Positions 23,166 through 34,323 of a stretch of 64,000 nucleotides of DNA are shown here, piece by piece. The notes under the pieces were generated by a model that saw nothing but the letters and a program-made list of their open reading frames with translations, searched no databases and was not told the origin of the DNA. Within the stretch, counting starts at the first letter, position 1. Every line of letters starts with the position of its first letter. The DNA is from Liquidambar formosana (lineage: Eukaryota > Streptophyta > Magnoliopsida > Saxifragales > Altingiaceae), in assembly GCA_039720395.1 (NCBI GenBank), contig CM077832.1, forward strand, positions 11,797,967 through 11,861,966, in the 5' to 3' direction. A program made the translations under genes and the position numbers.

Positions 23166-23214
<49 letters not shown>

Positions 23215-23232
23215 CTATGCCTATATAAATAA
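22930..23232 (+). promoter_or_regulatory. promoter of peptide gene 1
   Basis: The block holds 'gctcgaagtttcatta', a TGTGATAAT motif near 23143 that is conserved in front of other family members, an uninterrupted (CT)n run at about 23169-23210 and a TATA box CTATATAAATAA at 23221-23232. The ATG follows 45 bp after the TATA box, so the leader is very short. The CT run differs greatly in length between copies. Confidence 0.65.
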
Positions 23233-23276
23233 TAAGAGTATAGCTGAGAAAAAGCATGCTCAATATAATCTCCAAC

Positions 23277-23843
23277 ATGAAGGCCTTTCTTGTTGTATTC
23301 ATTCTCCTCCTTTCCGTTATCATCCTTCCCTCCTCAACTACTGCTCGAGAACTAGTTTCAAAAGGTGAAAGCACTAATTTTAATTTATCTTGTTCTAACA
23401 TAGATATATATATAGATAACTAGCATATATCAAATATCGACAGATGCGAATTCATAGAGCTTCAATTAAACAAGATCAAGAATTTATCATAAAAAAACAT
23501 TATTAGCTTTGTTGTAGTTCGTTTTTCTTGTTGGTTTTCGTTGTCACATAAACCATATATAGTCGGACGTCCATATATATATATATATATATATATAGTT
23601 TCATGGAAATTCTATAACCATATATTTTTCAATGTCCCAGAGGAAAGTAGCCGTCACAAGCATAAGGATATCAGCAACAATGGAATTGTAACTGATGCAA
23701 CTGTTGGAGGGCCTGTCACTGGTGGAAGTGGTAATCCTAAACAACCAGCTATAGGAAGCTGCGGCCGTGGCAAAAAGTATAGTGCATGTCTACTGCCGCC
23801 AAAGCCTTCATGTCCTGACCCTTACAAGCGTAATTGCCATTAA
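23277..23843 (+). CDS. peptide gene 1: small secreted cysteine-rich peptide
   Basis: There are two exons, 23277-23364 and 23641-23843, with a phase-1 intron (donor AAAAG|GTGAAA, acceptor CCCAG), encoding 96 residues. Residues 1-23 (MKAFLVVFILLLSVIILPSS plus TTA) form a signal peptide with likely cleavage before RELVS. The mature part has 'SSRHKHKDI', a Gly/Thr linker with 'GNPKQP', and a C terminus 'SCGRGKKYSAC' then 'SCPDPYKRNCH' with four cysteines. The C-x8-C and PY-x-R-x-C spacing recalls the C-terminal half of RALF peptides. The YISY motif and RR-x-L cleavage site of classical RALFs are absent, and RALF genes usually lack introns. It is probably an apoplastic signalling or defence peptide; the function is unknown. 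The start is set by alignment with the other copies. Its closest relative in the window is gene 4. Confidence 0.85.
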
Positions 23844-25147
23844 AAAGAAATACCGTGAAGTTGGAATAGAATTATAGTAAAATAGTCATTAAGCTGCTTA
23901 TTATTAAGGAGTGGACTACCGGTGAAGAATAAATTTGCCTACGCTTTTGTGTAATGCATTTATGATTTATGGTTTAAGGTTTTAGCCGCATGGCTTTGCA
24001 GATTTGTAATATGTTATCCCCAAACTATCTGCTTTGTATGGAGTAATAATTGCTCAGTTTGCATAATTGGTGGAGTTCCATACGCTCTTTGCTAATAATT
24101 AAAGAATGACATTTTTTTAATTTAATTTATTTAGGCATTATTTGGAAGAGTAATAATTAAAGAATTTGAGAAATAATGAGCATATATAAGATGAAAAATT
24201 TGGGAGACTCTAAATTGAGTTTTGAGTGGTAAAACTCAAATTAAGAGTGTGTGCACGCATGCAGACACTAGAAATTTACATTTTCATTACCCATTTAAAA
24301 ATCATTAGCCAACCTTATTTTTAGGGCAACCTTATTTATTTTATGCTTTGCAGCTTCCACCGACTAAATCCGGCGACCATGAACACCATAAATTCCAACA
24401 ATCTTAGGTCATTGGACTCTTTTTCGCGGAGGCCACAGGATAAAGAAGAGTCGAGGAGGACTCCTCTAAGTATCTACTTTGAGTTTTCTGTTCTATCTAC
24501 TGGTTATTGAAGTAAAATTATATTGTCCATTGCACCAAAAAAAAAAAAAAAAAGAAAGAAAAAAAATGGTAAAATTATATGGTTTCGAATTTCAGTATGC
24601 TATATCTTGCTTCGTTCACTTCTTCAGTTCTTTGTTTCCTTTAGTTAAATTATATGGGTATTTGATTTTTGGCTTCATGGTTTGACAGAAGGTCATGGAT
24701 GCAACGGAGAGGTAGTCAATACGGTGCTAATTTGCGCCTCAATGTACCCATTTGGTGGTCAAGATATCCTTTAATTGAAAAAAAAAAACACGAAGTTTGT
24801 CGGTATTTTTGTGGTTGCCGGATTTAATGGTGTCATCGCCGGAAAACTCATCAGTGCCGGAGACGTTACAGATTTAGTCGGTGGAAGCTACACCGCAAAA
24901 AAACAAAAAAACAAAAAAAGAAGACCAACTTTGTCGGTATTTGTGGTCGCCGGATTTTATGGTGTCCTCGCAGGAATACTAACCAGTGCCGGAGACTATA
25001 GAGAATAGGTCGGTGAAGGGAGATGCTGCTGCTGCTGCTATGGAGGGAAGGGGGAGGATGAATAAAGATGTGGGCTCCACGTAAAAAATAAAAGAGCGTT
25101 AAAGAGGGGAGTGTGGGATAAAGACATTTTTGCCGTTACAAATTTTT
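23844..25147. other. 3' region of gene 1 and a shared downstream block
   Basis: The 3' region contains a conserved 'gccgcatggctttgcagatt' block also found after the other copies. From about 24355 to 24770 a block beginning 'gcttccaccgactaaatccg' is shared with 32518 and 42900. It contains an exon-like piece after 'tttgacag' (24683) that was not identified. Between 24790 and 25010, present only here, a phrase of about 80 bp with 'gccggattt' and 'agtgccggagac' is repeated in tandem with a period near 142 bp. Confidence 0.55.
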
Positions 25148-25512
25148 TGAGGTAGCTAGTTTCAAATGGTAAAAGCACTAAATTTAGTTCTGCTTAGTAT
25201 TTTCTACTTTCAACTCGACGAGTAAATATCAATTATAATATCGTATCCATGGATGGCTTGGGATTTTATGGAGCTTCAATAAAACAAAGAACAAGTATTC
25301 AAAATAAAACAAAATGTCATCATCGGTATTCAATATTGTCAAGGCTGAAAAAGAAAATACTGGTCACAAGTACGAGGATATTATCAGCTACGAGAGTGTT
25401 ACTGATGCAAACTAGTGGAGCGCATGCCATCACTTCTGGAACACTACATGGGGAGTTGCAAGAAACTGCGGTAGTAGCGCCAGATCCAAAATACCCCCTA
25501 GTCCCATAACAC
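25148..25512 (+). pseudogene. 5'-truncated peptide pseudogene, block A
   Basis: The relic begins with a decayed exon 1 end ('gctagtttcaaatgg' followed by 'taaaagcactaa' in place of the GTGAAAGC donor), continues through an intron and ends with a decayed exon 2 at 25341-25509. Exon 2 still reads 'EKENTGHKYEDIISYESVTD', then reaches a stop just after; a later 'NCGS' marks the cysteine region. The signal peptide and promoter are absent. Equivalent relics lie at 32963 and 43368. Confidence 0.8.
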
Positions 25513-25839
25513 GTGCACGCCCTGAAGATATATTCAATAAACCAATAATTATATAGAAAAATATATTTGGTGCACCATACTAGTGTATGCATTTTTATGT
25601 TTTTTTTTATGCTATTTGAATAATTTTCTATGCATTTCATATTTTCCTATGCAATCATTAGTTTATTAATTATATCTTAACGGGTGTTCTTAGATCACAC
25701 CGTTAAGAGTTCCCAAAAGCTATTTTATTTTTTTAATAAAATGGAACCAAATTGATCAAAAAGCACTTTCCTAACTAAATTGATCAGTTGTATTTGGCAC
25801 CACGCACGACTCCACTCTACATCAGTATATGCGAAACCA

Positions 25840-26010
25840 GAGTGAGTCTTCAATGTAACTGTGACATGGTCAGGTGGTGTCACAAGCCAATAGAAGCTAG
25901 ATAAAGTGAAATTGTGATATCAAAAAGTATACTAACAATCCTATTTTACTTGGATCTCATTGACTTGTAATATCACCTGACCATATCATAGTTACATCAA
26001 AGTTTTTCTC
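25840..26010. mobile_element. 171-bp MITE
   Basis: The terminal parts are imperfect inverted repeats (AATGTAACTGTGACATGGTC near the left end; its counterpart ATGTAACTATGATATGGTC in reverse complement near the right end). The flanks are GCGAAACCA at 25831-25839 and GCAAAACCA at 26011-26019, a 9-bp duplication with one mismatch. It is absent from the matching places in blocks B and C. Confidence 0.8.
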
Positions 26011-26210
26011 GCAAAACCAAGGCGGCATATTTACATCACTTGGTGTCTCAATTACTTTTACCTCCACTGATGACTGAGTTGGGTCCATATATGGATGAAA
26101 CTTCAAAGATGCTCTTGCTTTCCTTACCCAAAAAAAATAAAGTAACTTACAAACATGCTCCAATTGTTTATATTGAATGCCCTGACTTTGGGTCAAAACT
26201 ACACCCATAG

Positions 26211-27600
26211 CAATCTACACACCAAACCCGGACAAATAGACACCACAAAGAGCATACAATAGACATGAAAGCTAAGCAATAACACCTGAAAAAGGCTGCC
26301 AACCCCCAAACTGAACCGAACAATCCAAACACGAGTGTTGGTCTCTACTCTCTGTCAAAAGACATGAAAGTTAAGCAATAGCACCTGAACGTCCTCTTTA
26401 TGTCGATTATTATTAAGAGTTTCATATCCTACCCGCCATGGTTCGGGGTACAAAATAAACCATTATTTTTTTTATTTCCTTATGATAATTATGCATATAT
26501 GCTTATGATTTAGTAGTTAATATTGTTGTGTTGAGTATTTTAGTTCAACATGTGAACCACGGCGGAAGATTCACTGCACTACTTTAATACACGTGAACCA
26601 CATGCGAGCCAAGGTGGAAGATTAATTACGTCACAGTGATGACTGGATATGGATGAACGGCACTAGGAAGCAGCGAAGAGGTGGCGTGGGCCAAAACCGA
26701 TGACTTGGGGTCAATGAAGAAAAGGCCGGGCGGGCTACGATTACTGAGATATATGGGTCAGGGCAAAGTTCCCTTTATCTAACACAAAACACTTTAATTC
26801 CCTCCCACCAGCTAGCCACCCCCCTTCTTTTTGTTATTATTATTATTTTTATTTTTTTTTTAAGTGGCTAGCTAGGGATCGACTGCTGTATAAGATAGCA
26901 AAGAGTGAAAGAGGCTTTAAAAAAGTTACAATAATTAGAAAATTACACTTAGACCTAACTAATTGTGGGAGCAAAAATAAGAATAAATACACATACAAAG
27001 TCACACGCACACTAATTATGAGAATTACAAGTGAATTCTACTATGAAATAAGATGCTAAAGAGTCCAACTTTTTTCTTAAATTTGCACCCTGCCCTCTGT
27101 TATCTCTCTTCCGCCATATCCTTTGTTACAACCATTTCTTAAATTTCGTCCTCCCAATCTTGTTCTTCTTCTTCCTATCCTTACCCTATGATATCTTGCT
27201 CTCGATTCCAACCCTATGCTCTACATGAGCCAACTCACAGGCCATGCCCCCAATATAAAACTAGTACGTGGACTTCGATGGAAATGTGATTGGGGAAAAA
27301 TCAGGCAATGGACAAAAAGTTAGGCTATATAAAACTACTCCACCATGAATTAATATTGCCTAGTTAAATATCCACCATAAATATTTCATAGCAAAACATG
27401 CATGTGGCTCGAAGCTTCATTGCTTCCTTCCTTTCACTTTTGTTGGGTGTGAACGAGACTTTTGCTTCTGTTTTTTGTAATGGGATCGTCGCCCGGACCT
27501 TTTTCGTGGGGACATTTTTGTTTATTTTATTCGAATTTGGCCGCTTATGATAATTGAGATCATTTTCTCTCAGACTCTCATATGAACATGCAGGCATGCA
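26211..27600. other. upstream region of gene 2
   Basis: No gene is seen here. Array-specific phrases recur, such as 'gatgacttggggtcaat' near 26700, as well as a pyrimidine-rich leader-like stretch at 27090-27230. Confidence 0.5.
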
Positions 27601-27625
27601 TATATGAATGAGCTATAAATAAGAT
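27530..27625 (+). promoter_or_regulatory. core promoter of peptide gene 2
   Basis: The conserved block 'cttatgataattgagatc' (27545 onward) is followed by the TATA box GCTATAAATAAG at about 27612-27623. The ATG lies about 43 bp further. The same TATA phrase with its flank occurs in front of gene 3. Confidence 0.65.
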
Positions 27626-27665
27626 CACATTGGCAATAAAATTATATCATCCTCTAATCTCCAAC

Positions 27666-28222
27666 ATGAAGGCCTTTCTAATTGTGTGCATTCTCCTTGC
27701 TTCCGTTCTCATCCTTCCTTCCTCGATTACTGCCCGGGAATTGGTTCCAAAAGGTGAAACCACTAATTTCAATTGTTCTGGTCTTTCAATACGTACTAAT
27801 ATATATATATAACTAGCATATATCAAAAATCCATATATGTGATTTTCAATTAAACAAAGATCAAGTGTTCACTAAAAAAAATGTTTATCATCTTTGTCGC
27901 AGTTGTCGGGTTTTCATTGTCACTTGCCCATAGTTGGACCATAATTTTGTGGAAATTATGATGACACATAACCATATATTTGTCAATTGGTGCAGAAGAA
28001 AATAGCAGTCACAAGCATGAGGACATCATCAGCAACGCGAGCGTCACCGATGCAACTGGCGGAGGGTCTGCCACTGGTGGAACTAGTGGACCTAACAAAC
28101 CAGGAGTAGTAAACTGTGGCCGCGGCATGCCCTACTCTTCGTGCCAGCCGCCAAAGCGAAACTGTGACCCTTCCAAGCGTAATTGCGGGCCACATGCAGT
28201 CCCCGAAAATGAAATACCGTGA
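27666..28222 (+). CDS. peptide gene 2: small secreted cysteine-rich peptide
   Basis: The exons are 27666-27753 and 27996-28222 with a 242-bp phase-1 intron (donor AAAAG|GTGAAA, acceptor TGCAG), encoding 104 residues. The signal peptide is residues 1-23 (MKAFLIVCILLASVLILPSS plus ITA), followed by RELVPK. The mature part has 'ENSSHKHEDIISNASVTDAT', a Gly-rich linker ending 'GPNKPG', then 'NCGRGMPYSSC', 'KRNC' and 'SKRNCGPHAVPENEIP'. The four cysteines are spaced C-x8-C-x6-C-x6-C. Like gene 3 it has the longer tail GPHAVPENEIP, which genes 1 and 4 lack. It is likely secreted to the apoplast; receptor and role are unknown. No large repeat interrupts it, and all splice sites and the frame are intact. 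Confidence 0.87.
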
Positions 28223-29050
28223 ACTTGGTTTGGAAATATAATCAATTAGCTTGCTATTATTATTAAGTTGCTTATTATCAAGGGGTGAACTGCTGGTGAA
28301 GAATAAAATAGCTCTTGGTTTTGTGTGATGCAGGTATGGTTTAGGGTTTGAGCTGCATGGGTATGCAGTTTTGTAATATTATTGAAGTATTTTCACAAAT
28401 AATATATAGAGCTGGTATATAAATAAGTCAGTCAGTTTGCCTACTTCGAAGAGTTCCATACACCCTTTGGGAATTATCGGCCAGCAATATGACATTTATG
28501 TTAATTATTTAGGCATTATTGGACAAAGTAATAATTAAAGAATTTGAGAAACAATAAGCAATATTTATGATAAGAAGAACTTGGGGAGCTGAGGTCTAAA
28601 ATGAATTTGAGCATGGACAAATAATTGTATGATGAGTGGAAAAACTCAATGACGAAAAAACTGCGTGCGAAAGCGCGCACACACTAATTATCCATTCAAA
28701 AATTATTAACCGACCTTATTTTTAACATATTAATTGACTGGCACGTCAATTCTTGAGGCATTTGGTTCCCAACGTCATGATATTATGGCTAGCCTATGTT
28801 GAAACTCAATTAGAATAGAGACCCGGCCCGTAGCAGGATAATGACAACACGCTCTTGATAGCATTAATACCCAAATGTATGTTGTTTGAAACACTTAAAT
28901 AATACATGGACAGATGTTATATATATATATATATGAAGCACTCTCTGTAAAGCACCCATGTAATACCAACCCACGTCAAGAAAATTGAGATATGTTAAAT
29001 AAATTGAAAGAATTTTGGTCTCATATAAATTGAGATATGTTAAATAAAAT
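28223..29050. other. 3' region of gene 2
   Basis: The stretch contains the family 3' block ('gagctgcatgggtatgcag'), then AT-rich DNA with a short (TA)n tract near 28920. No further gene is seen. Confidence 0.5.
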
Positions 29051-29059
29051 GAGATTTCT

Positions 29060-29467
29060 TCCTTGCTTTGTCTGTGCAAGTCTGTTGAAGTACATCTTAT
29101 GCTAAGGGAGGTGAATTGCATAGCGGACTGGATGGCGAAAAAGAGGGTTAGTAGGTTCACTCTATTTTTGGCCTGGCTATAAGAAGTTTGCAGTGCTTCT
29201 TTCGGGTGCGTTCTTTCTCTTGCTCCCCTATGCTTTTCCCCTGTTTCTCGGTTACCTTTTATTGCTTGCTTTTTTAGTGGCTTGCTATGCGCCTAGTTTG
29301 GGGAGTTTTTTATTTTTTTATTTTTTTATTTTTTTTTATTTGATGATAGGGTGTGTCCCTTTTCACCTACTTGATTTTTTGGGTGATAGTTTGTGGGGTG
29401 TATTTCTCTGGTTTTGGGTGTCTCCTCTCCTGAAGGTCTTTTTAATAATATACCTTTTCAAAAAAAA
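29060..29467 (+). mobile_element. 5'-truncated LINE, 3' end only
   Basis: The plus frame ending near 29181 reads 'MLREVNCIADWMAKKRVSRF', the C-terminal end of the RNase H domain of plant LINEs. A long T-rich 3' untranslated region follows, ending 'accttttcaaaaaaaaa' at 29467. Block B sequence resumes directly after this A tail. It is therefore a truncated LINE insertion at the edge of block B. Confidence 0.7.
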
Positions 29468-29928
29468 AGTAGCCACTTACCACCTAAAGCCAGAACCGAG
29501 GGCTGCTCTGCGTTATTCCTTTTACGTTGTACGCATATGGACCACCGCGAAGAGTCATGTCATTTGTAACTCATCAGCTTTGCCTGTATTGATTTGGGGT
29601 CAATATAGGGATAAACATTAATAGGTGCTCCAAAATTTTGGATAGATTTAATGAAATTACTCGGGGAGTTGGGATCAGTCTTCTTCTCTTTTCTTCCCTC
29701 TTTCTTTCTTTCTTTCTTTCTTTCTTTTTTTTTTTTTTTAAAAAAATAAAAAATATGCGTTCACCAAAAGAGAAAGAAGAAAAAGGGCAAAAAATAAAAC
29801 CTGCCTCCTCTGCATGAACCACACAATGAGGCAGAAACGGACTAGAGTGGGGATGGGCCAAATCAATGTCTTGGCCACTTGGGGTCAAATTTATGGTAAC
29901 TCGGATTATAGTAATCTAATTTCCCTAA

Positions 29929-30727
29929 GGGCACGCACCGCATAAAATATTCTAAATCCTATATTAATTAAAATAAAATGTTATTATTTTTATATCTAAA
30001 TATACATTTATTATTAAGGACACGACTACTAAAAGACCTAAAAGAAATTTTCTTATCCCCACCCCACTCCATTCCAACTCCAAAAACATTACACCATACG
30101 TAGACTTCATACTCTCACAAACCCTAACAACCTTAGCATCAAATCCATATATGCATGCAAAATTAGTGTTTCTCATGTTATATTGAATAATTGATGAGCA
30201 AAGCATTGCTAGAGACGGAATTAGCAGCCAAAAGCATTTTTTGTCGAGTTTAACTTCAGTTGTTCGTATGCTAAATTTTACCTTGTTCGGATTTTGACTC
30301 CGAACATGTTTGAAATGTTCATTTCTGTAACACTGAATGCCTTCAACACGTTCCAATTTATAAATTCAAACAACTTTCTTTTGTTCCGTTTTAAAACTCC
30401 GAATGCCTTCAGTACAAATCACGTTTTAGAATTATTTAGTTATGTAATTCCAAATAATTTGCTATTGTTCAACTCTAAAAATCCGAACAATCTTGTGTTC
30501 TTTCGTTTTAAAACGCCGAACAACTTGGTAGATGTGGGCGTTACTGTCGGCTATGATAAAGGGAAAGGCGGCTTGAGAGGGACGAGTGGGGGGTGCAGTA
30601 AAAAAAGGTTTTCAGATTTTTTAAATAAAGGTATTTTAAGAAAATAGGAGGGTGCAAACAGTAAAATTTGAAGGGATTTAATTAATAGGAGGCGTAGAGT
30701 ATTTTATATGGTGGCAATAACCTATCT
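29929..30727. mobile_element. 800-bp non-autonomous TIR element, second copy
   Basis: It is the counterpart of 21994-22793 with a perfect 9-bp flanking duplication TTTCCCTAA at 29920-29928 and 30728-30736. The shared position shows it was copied with the block rather than inserted independently. Confidence 0.78.
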
Positions 30728-30849
30728 TTTCCCTAAACATAGTACAAAAAAAAAAAAAAATAACAATAAATAAATAAAATAACACTCCTAACTGAGGGGA
30801 TTTCATATATGTTGATCGCACAATGAATACTGCAACCCAAATGCATATA

Positions 30850-31111
30850 TTATCATTTACACAAGCATGTCGCTCGAAGTTTCATTATTTTATCCTAATT
30901 TTATTTTGAAACCTAGCCTGCCAATGTTTTTGGCCCCCTCCCGACCACCCTTTGTTTTTTCTTCCTCCACCTTCTGTCCTTTTTCTGGATACAAATGTGA
31001 TTCTATTATTTTATTTATTATTTATTTTTATTTTTTTTTTGTGAGGATAAAATTTTTGTGATTCACATTTTTCTAATTTGGCTGTTGTGATAATATCATA
31101 CCAGATATTAT

Positions 31112-31147
<36 letters not shown>

Positions 31148-31860
31148 CCATGCTTATATAAGGGTCTGTTCGTTTGATGAGAATTGGAGGTGGGAGTTAC
31201 AGATTCTCAAGAATTAATAAAAAGTGGGTTGTTCGTTTTGCTTAAATCATGAGATTTTAATTTTCTATGAAATCTCAATTCTCGTAATTCATGGGAGATG
31301 AAAATCCTGTCAAAATACGCTGGAATTAGAAACTCCCACATGTTATTCTCCGCAACCTAAACTCATTCTCCAGAACTTCACTCTGCATCCTTCTCTTTTC
31401 TCTTTACAATAAAAGAGTGTGTAAGAATATTGGCAAAGCAACGTCGATTGCCAATAAGAGTTCTGGCATGGATGCCTCTAAATCACCCCTACAAATCTTC
31501 TCTTATTTTGCCTTGATCCTTTTGTCGATTAAAAATTTAAAAAAAAAAAAAAATCTTCTCTTGTTCTGCCTCGATCCAATAACCATGGTTGAACAATTGA
31601 ACCAATACAATATATATAAATATATACATAGAGGTATACTGGTATTGATTGGTGCTCTGCTAAATTGAGTTAATTGACAAGATCTACTGCTACCCCACCA
31701 AATGGAATAGGTAGGAATGCTTATTCAAATGAATCGGAATTGTGAGCGGACTTGCTCCAACTATGGTAGTAAGTCACCCAAAGTAGGAATGCCGTGAGAA
31801 AATAATGCACATTAATGGGTTAAACTCAAATCTTGGCTCACACTCTCAACTTGAACTCAG
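30850..31860 (+). pseudogene. peptide gene with coding region replaced
   Basis: The promoter block (from 'catgtcgctcgaagtttcat' at 30866 through TGTGATAAT, the (CT)n run at about 31113-31135 and 'cttatata') matches gene 1 closely. At 31158, where the TATA box and ATG should follow, unrelated DNA begins 'agggtctgttcgtttg', and family sequence returns only in the 3' region at about 31861. Exons 1 and 2 and the intron are gone. The start of the replacing DNA resembles a hAT-type terminus, but no matching right end was found. Confidence 0.75.
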
Positions 31861-32962
31861 ATTTTAGCCGCGTGGCTTTGCAGATTTGTGTGATGCATTT
31901 ATGGTTTAAGGTTTTAGCCGCATGGCGTTGCAAATTTGTAATATGTTATCCCCAAACTATCTACTTTGGATGGAGTAATAAATTGCTCAGTTTGCTTAAT
32001 TGGTGGAGTTCCATACGCCCTTTGGTAATAATTAAAGAATGACATTTTTTTAAATTTAATTTATTTAGGCATTATTGGAAAAAGTAATAATTAAAGAATT
32101 TGAGAAATAATGAGCATGTATAAGATGAAGAATTTGGGAGACTCTAAATTGAGTTTTGAGTGATAAAACTCAGTATAATAGTGTGCGCACGCGCGCAGAC
32201 ACTAGAAATTTACATCTTCATTATCCCTTTAAAAATCACTAACCAACCTTATTTTTGGGGTAACGCTATTCGCATTCCTAGGCTGCCTTCTTGCACTCTC
32301 TTTTTCTTTCTATCCTGTTTAATGACAAAATTACCCTTTAACCAACAAATCGTCCAAAGCCCCAAGTCATGAGCGCGGATCTTCTGGCCAGGCCCACCTC
32401 TCCAAATGCGCCACGTAGCCTTTAACATTTTGGGGATGGAGCAAGGTTAAACCACCGTCATCGTCATCTCCTTACCCTTTTTTTTTTTTTTTAATTTTTT
32501 TTTTTTTTATGCCTGGTAGCTTCCACCGACTAAATCCGGCGACCATGAAGACCATAAATTCCAACAATCTTAGGTGATTGGACTATTTTTCGCAGAGGCC
32601 ACGGGATAGAGAGGAGTCAAGGAGGACTGATCTAAGTATCTACTTTGAGTTTTCTGTTCTATCTACTGGTTATTTATATTGTCCATTGCACCCAAAAAAA
32701 AAAAAAAAAAAAAAGAGGTAAAATCATATGGGTTTCGAATTTCAGTATGCTATATCTTGCTTCGTTCACTTCTTCAGTTCTTTGTTTACTTTAGTTAAAT
32801 TATATGGGTATTTTATGTTTGGCTTCATGGTTTGACAGAAGGTCATGGATGCAACGGAGAGGTGGTCAATACGGTGCTAATTTGCACCTCAATGTACCCA
32901 TTTGGTGGTTAAGATATCCTTTAATTAAAAAAGAATAAGAACATTTTTGCCATTACAAATTA
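31861..32962. other. 3' region of the lost gene and shared downstream block
   Basis: The 'gccgcatggcgttgcaaatt' 3' block is partly doubled here. The shared block starting 'gcttccaccgactaaatccg' follows at 32518. No gene is seen. Confidence 0.55.
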
Positions 32963-33633
32963 TTTGAGGTTAGCTAGTTCCAAACAGTGAAAGCACTAAA
33001 TTTAGTTTTGCTTTTATTTCCTTACTTTCAACTCAACTAGAAAATATCAATTGGAAAATCATATCCATGATTTTATGGAGCTTCAATAAAACAAAGAACA
33101 AGTATTCAATATAAAGCCGGCGAAATGTCATCATCGGTATTTGTTAGTTTCATGGAAATTTTCATAACCCATAAGGCCATAAAAGTAGATTTTTTTATTT
33201 TTTTATTTTTGAATGTTTTAAAATTATTGTCACATTTTATAAGTCATTAGTTTATTTTGATTTATTTTCTAAAATATCCTTAAAAATATGTTTTCTTTCC
33301 TTCTAATGTTTTGTACACTTAAAAATAAAATTAAAATCTCAAAACATATGCATTGATGTAAAAGCATTTAATAAGATTTCCTTAAAAAAACATGCTTTTA
33401 AAAAAAGAACAATCAATTTGAATAAGAGAAAGTATATAATATTATCAAGGCTGAAAAAAAAAAAAATAATGCTCACAAGCACGAGGATTTCATCAGCAAC
33501 CAGAGTGCTACTGATGCAAACTAGTGGAGTGCATGCTGACACTTCTGGAACACTGCATGGGGATGTAATAAGTAGCCACTTGCAAGAAACTGCGGCAGTG
33601 GCTCCAAATCCAAAATACCCACCAATCCCATAA
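32963..33633 (+). pseudogene. 5'-truncated peptide pseudogene, block B
   Basis: It has the exon 1 end relic ('gctagttccaaacagtgaaa') at about 32969, a long intron, and exon 2 relic at 33441-33633 with the HKHED region read as 'HKHEDFISNQSATDAN' and then a stop. It shares the stop after 'TDAN' with the block A and C relics, so the inactivation preceded duplication. Confidence 0.78.
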
Positions 33634-34323
33634 CGTGTGCGCCCCAAAAACAAGTTAAGATATATTTAGTAAATCAATAATTTGGTGCACCATATTATAT
33701 GCATTTTTATATATTTTTATACTATTTGAATAATTTTTTATTTATTTTTTATTTTTCTATGGGATCATTAGTTTATTAATTGTATCTTAAGAGGTGTTGT
33801 TAGATCACACCGTTAAGAATTCCCAAAAGCTATTTTATTTTTTTAATAAAATGGAACCAAATCGATCAAGACGCATTTTCCTAACCAAGTCGATAAGTTG
33901 TATATGGCACCACGCACGACTTCGCTCTACGTCAGCATATGCGAAACCAAGGTACGTGGCAGATTTACGTCACTTGGTGTGTCAATTACGTTTACCTCCA
34001 CTGATGACTGAGTTGGGGTCCATATATGGATGAACCTTCAAAGATGCTCTTGCTTTCCTTACCCAAAAAAAATAAATAAATAATAAAGTAACTTACAAAG
34101 ATGCTCCAATTGTTTATATTTAATGCACTGACTTTGGGTCAATTTTTTTTCTTTTTTTAATTATAAGCAAATAATCAATTAATAAAGATGAATTTATTAT
34201 TGTGTGATTAAACGAACTTGTAATTATGTGGTTAGACGCATAATCACATATTCAATTTTTTGATAAAACAATTCAATATCTAAATGAAAGAATTACAGTT
34301 GGTGACGGTAGTTTGCTGCACTA

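Larger units (their letters stand above)
21480..26210 (+). repeat. segmental duplication block A of the peptide-gene array
   Basis: Most of this block is matched by 29468-34140 (block B). From 22857 onward it is also matched by 40645-44880 (block C). Each block holds a peptide gene or its remains and, 1.3-1.8 kb downstream, a 5'-truncated second copy. The alignment is interrupted by insertions that differ among blocks. Sequence shared only by A and B includes the 800-bp MITE. Confidence 0.85.
29468..34140 (+). repeat. segmental duplication block B
   Basis: The block is collinear with block A (21530-26150) from 'gtagccacttaccacctaaa' onward, including the shared 800-bp MITE. The promoter region of a gene 1-like copy is kept to 31157 and its 3' region resumes at 31861, but both coding exons are missing. 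Confidence 0.85.

Noticed and set aside
27983..28195. Minus-strand frame opposite exon 2 of peptide gene 2
   Set aside because: It is antisense to a well-supported exon; the splice sites and signal peptide support the plus strand.
29193..29621. 142-codon plus frame resembling a membrane protein
   Set aside because: It is the T-rich 3' untranslated region of a truncated LINE read as Phe/Leu codons.
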